Source: Gammaproteobacteria bacterium (GTDB taxonomy: Bacteria; Pseudomonadota; Gammaproteobacteria; Pseudomonadales; Azotimanducaceae). From it: a stretch of 41,672 bases of DNA. The stretch lies in the NCBI GenBank assembly GCA_020832085.1, contig JAFIFJ010000121.1, positions 1 through 41,672 on the forward strand, written 5' to 3'. Below the pieces are notes generated by a model, which saw only the letters and a list, made by a program, of their open reading frames with translations, ran no database searches and had not been told where the DNA came from. This document shows positions 9,420-18,134 of this stretch, piece after piece. Each line of letters begins with the position of its first letter. Position 1 is the first letter of the stretch. The translations under genes and the position numbers were made by a program.

Positions 9420-11257
9420 GGGGTCACCTCCGACAGCCGCGGCTTGCGATGGGCGGCAAAATACTCGGCCACATGCCGCTCCACCACCTGGGCGGGCAGC
9501 GGCATGCCGTCATAGTGCAGCACCGGCACCAGGCAGGCCGGATCGATGTCGCCTTCGATGATCAGGAGACTGCGAAGCTGGGCATCCCGATTCTGCTCCA
9601 CCACGAACACCGCCTCGTGGCGATCGATGAACTCGTAGACCTCGGATCCGAACGGGAAGGCCCGGATGCGCATGGCGTCGAGTTCGATTCCCTGACGCTT
9701 GAGTGCCTGCAGGGCCTCGGCCATGGGGGGCTCGGAGGTCCCGTAGTAGATGATGCCGCAGGCCTTGGGCTTGCTGCCCTCGCGGATCTCGGCCTTGGGC
9801 ACCAGCGTCGCGGCCGTGGCCCACTTCTTCTGCAGCCGCTCCATGTTGCGCTGGTAGACCTCACCGCTCTCGGTGTACTTGGCGTACTCGTCCCTCGAGG
9901 TGCCGCGGGTGAAGAACGAGCCCTTCTCGGGATGGGTACCCGGCAGCGTCCGCCAGCCGATGCCGTCTCCATCCACGTCCAGATAACGGCCCCACTTCTC
10001 CACCGCATCGAGGCCGTCGGCGTCGAGGACCTTGCCACGGTCGTAGCAGCGGGCGTCGTCCCACTGGAAGGGCGGCGAGATGTGGTCGTTCATGCCCAGA
10101 TCGAGGTCCGTCATGATCAGGATCGGGGTCTGCAGGCGCTCCGCCAGATCCAGGGCCTCCACCGCGAAGTCGAAACACTCCTTGGGCGTGGAAGGCAGCA
10201 GCATCACGTGCTTGGTATCGCCATGAGAGGCGTAGGCACCCAGCAGCAGATCGGATTGCTGGGTGCGGGTGGGCATGCCCGTGGATGGGCCTGCCCGCTG
10301 CACGTCCACCAGCACGGCGGGAATCTCGGCGAAATAGGCCAGACCGAGGAACTCCTGCATCAGGGACAGGCCCGGTCCGCTGGTGGCGGTGAAGGCCCGC
10401 GCACCGTTCCAGCCGGCACCGATGACCATGCCGATGGCGGACAGCTCGTCCTCGGCCTGCAGGACGGCAAAGCGGTTGCCCTTACCTTCCTCATCCCGAC
10501 GCAACCGATTGGCGTGCTGCTCGAAGGCTTCCGCCAGCGAGGTGGACGGCGTGATGGGATACCAGGCGGCCACTGTCGCCCCACCCCAGAGGAAGCCCAG
10601 GGCCGCGGCTGTGTTGCCGTCAATGAGAATGGAATCGCCGACGCCGTCACAGCGGGCGACGCGGATAGGCAGCGGCGTCTGAAGGTAGTCCCGGGCGTAG
10701 TCGCGACCGATTTCCAGGGCCCGCACATTGGGGCCGATGAGCTTTTCCTTGCCCTTGAACTGCTCCTCGATCATGCCCGTGAGCACGTTCCACTCGATTT
10801 CCAGCAGCTCTGCCAGAGCACCGACGTAGACGATGTTCTTGAACAGCTGCCGCTGCTTGGGATCCGGAAACTCGCCGAGAATGAGTTCGGCAATCGGAAC
10901 GCCGATGAAGGTGATGTCGTCGCGCCGCATGGCCTTGGGAAAGGGCTTGGTGGAATCAAACAGCAGGAATCCGCCCGGCCGCACCTCCGCCACGTCCTGG
11001 GCGTAGGTCTCCGCGTTCATGGCCACCATCAGGTCGACGCCTTCGCGGCGGCCGAGATGCCCCGCTTCGGAGATCCGCACTTCGAACCAGGTCGGCAGGC
11101 CCTGGATGTTGGAGGGGAAAATGTTGCGCGGGGCACAGGGAATCCCCATCCGGAACAGGGCCTTGGCAAACATGCCGTTGGCGCTGGCCGAGCCGGAGCC
11201 GTTGACGTTGGCAAACTTGATGACGAAGTCGTTCACTGCCTGAATGGAAACGGTCAT
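9416..11257 (-). CDS. korA: 2-oxoacid:ferredoxin oxidoreductase, fused gamma-alpha subunit
   Basis: A 613-residue protein. The N-terminal gamma domain (about 1-180, with GSGSASANGMFAKALFRMG) is fused to the alpha domain, which begins near the motif GNTAAALGFLWGGATVAAWY and contains YPITPSTSLAE, the usual alpha-subunit signature. It forms the 2-oxoacid oxidoreductase with korB. The ATG at 11257 overlaps the stop of the preceding gene (ATGA, 11254-11257) and gives the normal family N-terminus; a longer reading from 11329 is not family-like. The gamma-alpha fusion is common in bacterial and archaeal Kor enzymes, and no separate delta ferredoxin subunit is needed because the next gene carries ferredoxin clusters. 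Confidence 0.92.
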   Translation of the reverse strand: MTVSIQAVNDFVIKFANVNGSGSASANGMFAKALFRMGIPCAPRNIFPSNIQGLPTWFEVRISEAGHLGRREGVDLMVAMNAETYAQDVAEVRPGGFLLFDSTKPFPKAMRRDDITFIGVPIAELILGEFPDPKQRQLFKNIVYVGALAELLEIEWNVLTGMIEEQFKGKEKLIGPNVRALEIGRDYARDYLQTPLPIRVARCDGVGDSILIDGNTAAALGFLWGGATVAAWYPITPSTSLAEAFEQHANRLRRDEEGKGNRFAVLQAEDELSAIGMVIGAGWNGARAFTATSGPGLSLMQEFLGLAYFAEIPAVLVDVQRAGPSTGMPTRTQQSDLLLGAYASHGDTKHVMLLPSTPKECFDFAVEALDLAERLQTPILIMTDLDLGMNDHISPPFQWDDARCYDRGKVLDADGLDAVEKWGRYLDVDGDGIGWRTLPGTHPEKGSFFTRGTSRDEYAKYTESGEVYQRNMERLQKKWATAATLVPKAEIREGSKPKACGIIYYGTSEPPMAEALQALKRQGIELDAMRIRAFPFGSEVYEFIDRHEAVFVVEQNRDAQLRSLLIIEGDIDPACLVPVLHYDGMPLPAQVVERHVAEYFAAHRKPRLSEVTP

Positions 11258-13044
11258 GCGTGCACCTGCGGAATGTTGATGACGGACTTCTGCATGTCCC
11301 AGGCGCCGGTGGGGCAGCGCTCGGCACACAGGCCACAGTGCAGACAGACATCCTCGTCCTTCACCATCACCCGGCCCGTGTCGGCCAGGGTGTCGGAGAC
11401 GTAGAGATCCTGGGCCAGGTTGTCCGCAGGCGCCATCAGCATCTGACGCAGGTCGGGTTCATCTGCATTGTCCGTGAACGTGATGCAGTCCATCGGGCAG
11501 ATGTCGACACAGGCGTCACATTCGATGCAGAGCTTTTCCGTGAACACCGTCTGCACGTCACAGTTCAGACAGCGCTGGGCCTCTTTGGCGCCCAGGTGAC
11601 GATCAAAACCGAGTTCCACCTCGATCTTGACGTTGGCCAGGGAGTGGGCGAGATCAGCGTGCGGAACGTGATACCGCGGAGCGGGATCGTGCTCCGAGTC
11701 GTAGCTCCACTCGTGCATCCCCATCTTCTGGGAAATCAGGTTCACCCCTTCTGGCGGCCGGTCGGCCTTGACGTCCATCCCCTGACAGAACAGGTGAATG
11801 GAGATCGCTGCCTTGTGGGCATGGGCCGATGCCCAGATGATGTTCTCGGGTCCGAATGCCGCGTCGCCGCCGAAGAAGATCTTCGGGTTGCCCGACTGCA
11901 GCGTCTCCTTGTCCAGCACCGGGCAGTCCCAGCGGTCGAACTCGATGCCAAGATCCCGTTCGATCCAGGGGCAATGGTTGTCCTGACCGATGGCGATCAG
12001 CACGTGGTCGCATTCCACGAACACGTCGGGCTCACCGGTGGGAACGTACTTCAGCCGACCGTCGTCCTGCTTCACCGGCTCGACGCACTCGAAGACCATG
12101 CCCTTGAGTTTGCCGTCTTCCACGACGAAGGATTTCGGTGGGCGATTGTTGATGATGGGGATGCCTTCGGCGATGGCCTCCTCCTTCTCCCACTCCGACG
12201 CCTTCATGACCTCGAACGCGGAGCGGACCACCACCTGTACCGACTCCGCGCCGAGCCGGCGCGAAGTCCGGCAGCAGTCCATGGCGGTGTTGCCACCCCC
12301 GAGGACCACCACCTTGCCCTCGATCTTCTCGGTGTGACCGAAGGCCACCGACGCCAGCCAGTCGATGCCAAGGTGGATGAAGGGATCCGCCTCGGCGCGT
12401 CCGGGCAGATCGAGGTCCCGGCCACGAGGGGCGCCGGTGCCGACGAAGACCGCATCGAAACCCTGGTCGAGGATGGCTTGCATGGAGGTGATCTCTGCGC
12501 CGAAGTGGCACACCACGCCCATGTCGAGGATCAGATTGACCTCCTCCTCGAGCACGTCCATCGGCAGGCGGAAGGCCGGGATCTGCGACCGCATCATGCC
12601 GCCCGCCTTGGCATCGCGTTCGAACAGGTGCACCTCGTAGCCCATGGGCATGAGGTCACGGGCCACAGCCAGGGAAGCGGGCCCGGCACCGATGAGGGCG
12701 ATCTTCTTGCCGTTCTTCTGCGTCGGGATCCGGGGCAGGTAATCGCGGATGTCGCCCTTATGGTCCGCCGCCACCCGTTTCAGGCGGCAGATGGCCACCG
12801 GCTTCTCTTCCGTACGCACCCGTCGGCAGGCCGGCTCACAGGGCCGGTCGCAGGTGCGCCCGAGGATCCCCGGGAACACGTTCGAGTCCCAGTTCACCAT
12901 GTAGGCCTCGGTGTAGCGCTCCTGACTGATCAGTCGGATGTACTCCGGGACCGGCGTATGGGCCGGGCAGGCCCACTGGCAGTCGACCACCTTGTGAAAA
13001 TAGTCGGGATTCTGGATGTCGGTAGGCTTCATCAACGCTGTCAT
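11254..13044 (-). CDS. GltD-like FAD/NAD(P) oxidoreductase with C-terminal 2[4Fe-4S] ferredoxin module
   Basis: First gene of the kor operon, 596 residues. N-terminal Fe-S cysteines resemble glutamate-synthase small subunit: Cys22/26 (CQWACPAHTP) and Cys65/69/73 (CDRPCEPAC). They are followed by an FAD motif IGAGPAS (about 118-124) and an NAD(P) motif LGGGNTAMD (about 248-256). The C-terminus (about 490-580) holds two [4Fe-4S] motifs, CIECDACVDICPMDC and CLHCGLCAERCP. Such a protein could pass electrons between NAD(P)H and the Kor enzyme, giving an NAD(P)-linked Kor complex; that role is inference from the operon. The ATG at 13044 is favoured by GAGGGA just upstream. An ATG four codons later (13032) also fits. 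Confidence 0.85.
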   Translation of the reverse strand: MTALMKPTDIQNPDYFHKVVDCQWACPAHTPVPEYIRLISQERYTEAYMVNWDSNVFPGILGRTCDRPCEPACRRVRTEEKPVAICRLKRVAADHKGDIRDYLPRIPTQKNGKKIALIGAGPASLAVARDLMPMGYEVHLFERDAKAGGMMRSQIPAFRLPMDVLEEEVNLILDMGVVCHFGAEITSMQAILDQGFDAVFVGTGAPRGRDLDLPGRAEADPFIHLGIDWLASVAFGHTEKIEGKVVVLGGGNTAMDCCRTSRRLGAESVQVVVRSAFEVMKASEWEKEEAIAEGIPIINNRPPKSFVVEDGKLKGMVFECVEPVKQDDGRLKYVPTGEPDVFVECDHVLIAIGQDNHCPWIERDLGIEFDRWDCPVLDKETLQSGNPKIFFGGDAAFGPENIIWASAHAHKAAISIHLFCQGMDVKADRPPEGVNLISQKMGMHEWSYDSEHDPAPRYHVPHADLAHSLANVKIEVELGFDRHLGAKEAQRCLNCDVQTVFTEKLCIECDACVDICPMDCITFTDNADEPDLRQMLMAPADNLAQDLYVSDTLADTGRVMVKDEDVCLHCGLCAERCPTGAWDMQKSVINIPQVHA

Positions 13045-13499
13045 TCTCCCTCGGCCCATCGCTCGGCGACCGCCATCGCCAGGCTGTGCGGCACCCGGCC
13101 GCCCGCCTTACGTGGCGAAACGACCCTCTCCTGGGTGATGTGCGGGTAAACCCTGCGATTGTAACCATCAGTTACGATTGTTTTCTAGCACGACGTGAGC
13201 CCTGCCCCCCTTCCCGTCTGCATCCGGACTCTCTACAATCGCGCGCCCCGGGACGGTCGCCAGCCATGCACCATCGCTGTGCGGACCCCATTGGCCTTGC
13301 GCCAATCAGGACCGGAATCCTGACTGCAGGACCCCAATGCCCGCCAGGCCAGAACGCGGCCGCAGGCCGAAGGCGCCGCGCCGACGCGGACTCCCGGCCC
13401 GGCAGGCGATCTTAAGTTATTGTTTTAAAAGACCTGATCCAGCCAGAAAGGGGGTCGGAGCCGGGCTTTTCGAGGGCGCGGCAGAAGTTGGCGCAATAA
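13045..13499. other. Intergenic region upstream of the kor operon
   Basis: This 455-base stretch separates the minus-strand kor operon from the plus-strand small ORF at 13.5 kb. It contains an operator-like inverted repeat at 13156-13181 (annotated separately). An AT-rich patch (TTAAGTTATTGTTTTAAAA, about 13414-13430) could belong to a promoter or terminator. The GC-rich middle (13200-13410) shows no gene or motif I can support. Confidence 0.5.
13156..13181 (-). promoter_or_regulatory. Candidate operator/promoter of the kor operon
   Basis: An inverted repeat GTAAC-CATCA-GTTAC (13161-13175) is bracketed by direct copies of CGATTGT (13156-13162 and 13175-13181). On the minus strand it overlaps TACAAT (13163-13158), a five-of-six match to a -10 box, about 110 bases upstream of the first kor gene. 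A dimeric repressor or activator site overlapping the promoter is a reasonable reading. I cannot name the regulator; no -35 consensus is clear. Confidence 0.4.
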
Positions 13500-13523
13500 T
13501 TGATTCATGAAAGGAGCATAGGC

Positions 13524-13844
13524 TTGATCTGGCCACTGAACCGAGCAGGACAACACGAGGCTGACAGCATGGATTCTTCCAACGCCACCCCACCCTCGAA
13601 GCAGGACTCCCTGGAGCGCCTGCCCGTGATCGGTCCCTGGCTGGCTGACAGTTTCGACGCCTGGCTCGGCATTGCCGATGCCCTCAATCTCGGCGGTCTG
13701 CGCACTGTCCTGCTGGCTGATCCGGAAGACAGCTCCTCGAGGATCACACACGCAGACCCTTCCTCCCCGTCCTCGACCTCTGGCCAGTGGGTCGATGCCC
13801 GTCAGGCTGCTCCTTCGTCCCCTCTCTCCGATCGAGCTGCCTGA
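13524..13844 (+). CDS. Small hypothetical protein with its own terminator
   Basis: An unrecognised small ORF. AAGGAG (13511-13516) stands seven bases before a TTG (13524), which would give 106 residues. An ATG at 13569 preceded by GAGG (13557-13560) would give 91 residues beginning MDSSNATPPSKQ. The middle (PVIGPWLADSFDAWLGIADALNLGGLRTVLLAD) is hydrophobic-amphipathic and protein-like, while the tail is Ser/Pro-rich. A textbook terminator follows 20 bases after the stop, so the region is probably a transcription unit. No function can be assigned. It could alternatively be a short untranslated RNA. Confidence 0.45.
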   Translation: MIWPLNRAGQHEADSMDSSNATPPSKQDSLERLPVIGPWLADSFDAWLGIADALNLGGLRTVLLADPEDSSSRITHADPSSPSSTSGQWVDARQAAPSSPLSDRAA

Positions 13845-13864
13845 GCCCTCTCTCCTCCTCATAC

Positions 13865-13893
13865 AGCCCGCACCCCGGTGCGGGCTTTTTTTT
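13865..13893 (+). terminator. Rho-independent terminator
   Basis: Stem AGCCCGCAC (13865-13873) pairs with GTGCGGGCT (13878-13886) across a four-base loop and is followed by a run of eight T residues, counting the last base of the stem. It is positioned to end transcription of the small ORF just upstream. It is the clearest intrinsic terminator in the window. Confidence 0.92.
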
Positions 13894-14048
13894 GCCGGCC
13901 GGCGTGACTCACCCGTATGTGATTGGGAATCCGGGCCGCACATCCCGAGCCAACGATGGCATTTTCTCGAGCCTGCCATTAGCCTTCGCAACGACTGAAC
14001 GCCGGACCGCTCCAGGCATCACAACCGCCCACCGGACAAGGACCCTGC

Positions 14049-15482
14049 ATGACCGTATTCGCAACGGCGCTGCCTGATGCCGCCTGTCCTCTGGTCCTAG
14101 GCGACCACATCCGCGCCGGCAATGACGCCTATCTGAATCTGCCGCGGGCCGCGGGCGACGCACGCGCCATTCTCGGCGCCAAACTGGCCGCCGGCCACTG
14201 GCGCCAGCGCGCGCTCGAGAAACTGCTTGCCGGCGCCGAAGTGCAGGCTGCCGCCGGAACGCTCGAGCCGGACACCCTGGTGGACAATCTGACGACGCTG
14301 GGCCTGTATCTGGATCCAACCCAGCGCCAGCGTCTCGAACGCCTGCTGCCTGACCGGTCGGCCCTTGGCCGGGTGCTTGCCCACCAGGGTCTGCGCTTGC
14401 CGGACGCAGCCGAACACCATCAGCTCGCAGGCCCGGACGTCGATCTGAAGATCGAGGTCAATCGCTCCAGCGCTTGGCCTTTTGCCAAATGGCGGCAGAT
14501 CGCGGCCTTCTCCGAGTATCAGTTCGAGGGCGATTGCGTCCGCTATCGGGGCCTGACGCTGCAGCCAGGCGACGTGCTGCTGGCCAACGTCAATCTCGAT
14601 GGCAACTCCGTCTACACCTCCTTGAGCGAACCTAAGGGTTACTGCCCCCACGCCGCCGTCTTCGCCATCCTGCGCGCCGACGGCAAGCGCTTTCCTGCGG
14701 TGGTGGAGACCTATGAAAAGGGGCTGCGGGCGGTGCCCCTGAACGTCTTCCTGAATGCCCGCTACGTGGCCTACGCCGAGGTGTACCGCCACCATGCCCT
14801 GCGGCCTGAGGATGGGGAGCAAGTCAGTGCCGCCGCCCACGACGCCATCGCCCAAGCCCGTGGCTACAACTTCTACACCTGCGACCCGGACCCCGAGTAC
14901 GTCAGCTGCACCAGCCTCGCCCAGGTGGTCTATCAGCGCCTCGGCCTGCCGCGCATCGCATCAGTCAGTTCCATCGGCCACCCTGGAATCCAGGAGAACC
15001 TCAAGCGCCTCGGCTACCACGAGTTCGACCCCTTCTTCGCGCCCGTGGATTTTCTGCTCAATCCGGACTTCCGCTGCATCGGCTGGGTGGACAACAACCA
15101 GTTCCCGCGGCTGCTGGCCCGTGAACTGGTGGAAGTGGGCTTCCGTCGGCTGTTCGAGCGCGGTCAGCTCGACACCCGCAAGATGCCCCTGGCCCACCAC
15201 ATCAACCACTGGGGCATCCGCCACATGCGCCGGCGCACACCCCTCGGGCGCATCATCTCCAGAGTCATGGGATTCGATCACCTGAACCTGCCCCGGGGTC
15301 CGGACCCCATGCTGGCCATCATCGCTCCGGTGGAAGCCGATCTCGGCCGGGCCGTGCGGCGGCTCGTACCGCTGGTGCATCGCTATCTGGATGGCCGGGA
15401 CGTCTTCGTGCTCGACACCATGTTGGCCGATGCGGACATCCAGGCCGCCATCGACCGCACCGTTCGCCTGCGCTGGCTTTAG
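14049..15482 (+). CDS. YiiX-like permuted papain-fold (NlpC/P60 superfamily) hydrolase
   Basis: A 477-residue protein with no clear signal peptide. The central part has the order typical of permuted papain-like YiiX/YebB enzymes: LQPGDVLLAN (171-180), a probable catalytic His201 (CPHAAVFAIL), an acidic residue Glu220 (VVETYEKG), then YNFYTCDPDPEYVSCTS with probable nucleophile Cys287 at the head of a helix. Such enzymes are thought to act on amide or thioester bonds of peptidoglycan or lipid-linked substrates. The first 160 residues are not recognised and look helical. AAGGA stands six bases before the ATG. It is single-gene; a large inverted repeat follows. The family call is fairly sure, the substrate unknown. 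Confidence 0.65.
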   Translation: MTVFATALPDAACPLVLGDHIRAGNDAYLNLPRAAGDARAILGAKLAAGHWRQRALEKLLAGAEVQAAAGTLEPDTLVDNLTTLGLYLDPTQRQRLERLLPDRSALGRVLAHQGLRLPDAAEHHQLAGPDVDLKIEVNRSSAWPFAKWRQIAAFSEYQFEGDCVRYRGLTLQPGDVLLANVNLDGNSVYTSLSEPKGYCPHAAVFAILRADGKRFPAVVETYEKGLRAVPLNVFLNARYVAYAEVYRHHALRPEDGEQVSAAAHDAIAQARGYNFYTCDPDPEYVSCTSLAQVVYQRLGLPRIASVSSIGHPGIQENLKRLGYHEFDPFFAPVDFLLNPDFRCIGWVDNNQFPRLLARELVEVGFRRLFERGQLDTRKMPLAHHINHWGIRHMRRRTPLGRIISRVMGFDHLNLPRGPDPMLAIIAPVEADLGRAVRRLVPLVHRYLDGRDVFVLDTMLADADIQAAIDRTVRLRWL

Positions 15483-15559
15483 ATGACTGCGCACGTCGAT
15501 CCACGCGGAAACTGATCTGGATCAAGGCGAGGCCAGATTCGCTGCCGTAACGTGAAGCC

Positions 15560-15631
15560 TGTTCCGGGCAGATCTGCCACGCGTCCTGCACGACGGGCAG
15601 CGGGTGGGGTGCATGCGATCTGCCCGGGACA
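15560..15631. repeat. Long inverted repeat between convergent genes
   Basis: TGTTCCGGGCAGATC (15560-15574) is repeated in inverted form as GATCTGCCCGGGACA (15617-15631) with one mismatch and a 42-base spacer. It lies between the convergent YiiX-like and GNAT genes, so it may serve as a bidirectional terminator or transcript-stabilising hairpin. No T-run follows either arm, so a REP-like element or regulator site is also possible. Confidence 0.55.
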
Positions 15632-15651
15632 CCACTCCTGCCAGCGTCCCT

Positions 15652-16287
15652 TCATCGATTAAGCCTGCACTCCATGCGCAGATGCAGCGGAATGCCGTGA
15701 GCAAGCAGGGGCCGCACCAGGGTCTCGACGATGACTTCGAAACCCATGCGTTCATAGAGCCGGCGTGCCGGATTCTCCGCGTAGAGATCCAGCAGCACCC
15801 GCCCAAACCCGGCCTCTCGACTGCGTTCCATGGCGTTGACCAGCAGCCGCTCACCGACACCCCTGCCTCGCGCCTGCGCCACCACAGCCAGATGCTGCAG
15901 GTACCAGGCATCCTCCGGGACCGGCGGCAGCACGTAGCGGCCGTGCTCGAACCAGGTGGCCAGGTGGGCAAACTGCGCGGGCGTCAGGACGGCCATGGCG
16001 TGTTCGATCATGGCGCCCGCCGCCCGCTCCTGGGTCACCGCGTCATAGCCGATCTCGATCCCCGCCAGTTCCCCGTCCAGCATCGCAGCCGTACAGAACC
16101 GATGGGAGAACAGGCTGTCGGTCTGCTGCCACTGGTAGCCGAGGTGGCGACGCAGCAGCGCCATGTCGTGGTCATGCAGGTATCCGAAAATGTGAGGTTC
16201 GGTAGCGTGAATCAGCTCCGCCGCCAGCTCAGGATGACTGGCTGTCGCCGGCTGCAGGGTTACCGTTTCGGCATTGATCGTGGTCAT
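15652..16287 (-). CDS. GNAT-family N-acetyltransferase
   Basis: A 211-residue protein whose C-terminal half has the GNAT acetyl-CoA-binding motif A: LAVVAQARGRGVGERLLVNAMERSREAG, containing R/Q-x-x-G-x-G (ARGRGVG). This is followed by a beta strand (FGRVLLDLY) and RRLYERMGFEV, the usual GNAT C-terminal pattern. It should acetylate a small molecule or a protein amine; the acceptor is unknown. The N-terminal part is longer than in minimal GNATs. The ATG at 16287 (MTTINAETV) is preceded by GAGGAG about 14 bases upstream. It stands alone, divergent from the L,D-transpeptidase gene. Confidence 0.8.
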   Translation of the reverse strand: MTTINAETVTLQPATASHPELAAELIHATEPHIFGYLHDHDMALLRRHLGYQWQQTDSLFSHRFCTAAMLDGELAGIEIGYDAVTQERAAGAMIEHAMAVLTPAQFAHLATWFEHGRYVLPPVPEDAWYLQHLAVVAQARGRGVGERLLVNAMERSREAGFGRVLLDLYAENPARRLYERMGFEVIVETLVRPLLAHGIPLHLRMECRLNR

Positions 16288-16399
16288 GGATGAAGGCTCT
16301 CCTCTCCCGCTGCCCCATCATCATCGGCCCGCACCCCGGATTGTCAAATCTGCAGGCGCCTGTGCTCCAATGGGTCATCCCGGCTGAGGAACCGAAGTC

Positions 16400-18121
16400 A
16401 TGTCCTGCTCTTCGTTCATGATCACAGCAGCTCTCATCTGCATCGGCCTTCATGCCCTGCCCCTGCAAGCTCTAGCCACCGGACCCAACGCCACCGACCT
16501 CGTGGCTACCGACCCCATCACCGAACGCCTGCGCCATCGGCTCGAAAGCGCCGACGACGCCGGCGAACTCGAAGCCGGGGGCCGGGTCCTGCTGGCGGCG
16601 GAGCTGCTGCAGGAGCTTTACGAAGCCCGAGCCCACACGACGCTCTGGCTGCAGGACCGCCGTCCCCTGCAGGCCGCCCTAGAGCTGCCTGAGGCCATCC
16701 GCAGCGCCCGCGACGAGGGCCTGCGCCCGGAGGACTACCACCTCGAAGCCCTCGAGCAGGCCCTCACCCGGGTGCTGAGTCACGATGGCGACCTCGAACC
16801 GAGGTACTACGTCGATCTCGAACTGCTGGCCTCTGACGCCTTTCTCACTCTTGCCAGGCACTTTGCCGACGGCAAGGTGGACCCGGTGGCCATCGATCCG
16901 AAGTGGTTTGTGCCCGCGGCAGAAACGAGCCTGCTGCCGCATCTGGACGCGGCCCTTCAGGACGAGGAAATGGCCGTGACCCGGGCCTTGCAGGGGCTGC
17001 TGCCCACGCATCCCGCCTATGCAGCCCTGCGCGACCGGCTCGCCATGCAGCGTGCCCTGCGCGACACTGAGTCCTGGACTATCGTCGATGCCGGCCCCGC
17101 GCTGCGTCCTGGAGACTCCGGAGAACGGGTCAATGCCCTCGCCCGCCGACTCGCCGCACTCGGTGATCTCGAGCCCGCCTGGGCCGATGGCGACAGTTTC
17201 GACTCAGTCATCGACGTCGCCGTACGGCGTTTTCAGCGCCGCCACGGCCTCGATGCAGATGGCGTGGTGGGCCCCCAGACGCTGGCGGCCCTCAACGTTT
17301 CACCGAGCCGGCGCATCGATCAGCTCAAAGTGAACATGGAACGCTGGCGCTGGCTGCCGAGGGACCTCGGCCCGGAGTACGTGCTGGTCAACATCGCCAG
17401 CTTCGAGATGACCGTGCACGCCAATGGATCGGAAGTCATGCGTCAGGCCGTTGCCGTGGGCCGCCCGTTCCGGATGACCCCGGTCTTCTCCCATCGCATG
17501 ACCTACCTGGTCCTGAATCCGTCCTGGGAGGTGCCCCCGCGTCTGGCCGCCCAGGATCAGCTGCCGCTGATCCGCCGGGATCCGAACTATCTGGAGCAAA
17601 TGGGATTCACCGTGCTGCGCGGCTGGGGCGCCGCCGAGCAGGAGATCGACCCGACCACCGTCGACTGGATGGCGGTGACCTCCCGCGCCTTCCCGTTCCG
17701 ATTGCGGCAGCGCCCGGGCCCGCTGAATGCCCTGGGCCAGGTCAAGTTCATGTTCCCGAATCCCCACAACGTCTACCTGCACGACACTCCTGCGCGCGGG
17801 GCCTTCGCCAGCGCTGATCGCGCCATCAGCTCCGGCTGCATCCGACTCAGCGATCCCATGGCCCTGGTGGACTGGCTGCTGCTGCGACGCCCGGCCGTCG
17901 CCACGCTCAGCGAGGAACGCATCAGCGCCATTATCGAGAGCGGAAGAGAGACCACCGTGCGGCTGTCGCGACCGATGCCGATTCACCTGCTTTACTGGAC
18001 GGCATGGATCGAAGAAGATGCCGTCGTGCACTACACCAATGATGTCTACCAGCGCGACGGGGCGGTCCTCGAAGCGCTCTTGGGCACGGCGCCGGTGGAG
18101 CCGGCCTCAACCATCCTCTAG
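16400..18121 (+). CDS. YcbB-type murein L,D-transpeptidase
   Basis: A 573-residue exported enzyme expected to make 3-3 cross-links in peptidoglycan. The N-terminus (MSCSSFMITAALICIGLHALPLQALA) looks like a signal peptide. A peptidoglycan-binding domain lies at about 228-300 (LRPGDSGERVNALARRLAALG ... AVRRFQRRHGLDADGVVGPQTLAALN). The L,D-transpeptidase domain follows, with the hallmark HDTP...AISSGCIRLSDP; Cys480 is the nucleophile. Length and domain order fit YcbB/LdtD proteins. GAGG precedes the ATG by a normal distance. The M15-type peptidase gene starts 14 bases after its stop, so the two probably form a cell-wall operon. Confidence 0.92.
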   Translation: MSCSSFMITAALICIGLHALPLQALATGPNATDLVATDPITERLRHRLESADDAGELEAGGRVLLAAELLQELYEARAHTTLWLQDRRPLQAALELPEAIRSARDEGLRPEDYHLEALEQALTRVLSHDGDLEPRYYVDLELLASDAFLTLARHFADGKVDPVAIDPKWFVPAAETSLLPHLDAALQDEEMAVTRALQGLLPTHPAYAALRDRLAMQRALRDTESWTIVDAGPALRPGDSGERVNALARRLAALGDLEPAWADGDSFDSVIDVAVRRFQRRHGLDADGVVGPQTLAALNVSPSRRIDQLKVNMERWRWLPRDLGPEYVLVNIASFEMTVHANGSEVMRQAVAVGRPFRMTPVFSHRMTYLVLNPSWEVPPRLAAQDQLPLIRRDPNYLEQMGFTVLRGWGAAEQEIDPTTVDWMAVTSRAFPFRLRQRPGPLNALGQVKFMFPNPHNVYLHDTPARGAFASADRAISSGCIRLSDPMALVDWLLLRRPAVATLSEERISAIIESGRETTVRLSRPMPIHLLYWTAWIEEDAVVHYTNDVYQRDGAVLEALLGTAPVEPASTIL

Positions 18122-18134
18122 AGGCCTGTCGAAG

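Noticed and set aside
9449..11404. 651-codon plus-strand frame across korA
   Set aside because: It runs antisense to a clear gamma-alpha Kor subunit and has the same artefactual composition.
11260..13149. 629-codon plus-strand frame across the GltD-like gene
   Set aside because: It is antisense to a gene with intact FAD, NAD and Fe-S motifs; no ribosome-binding site or family match.
13425..13991. 188-codon minus-strand frame over the small-ORF region
   Set aside because: It spans the plus-strand terminator, is Arg/Gly-rich and has no recognisable domain.
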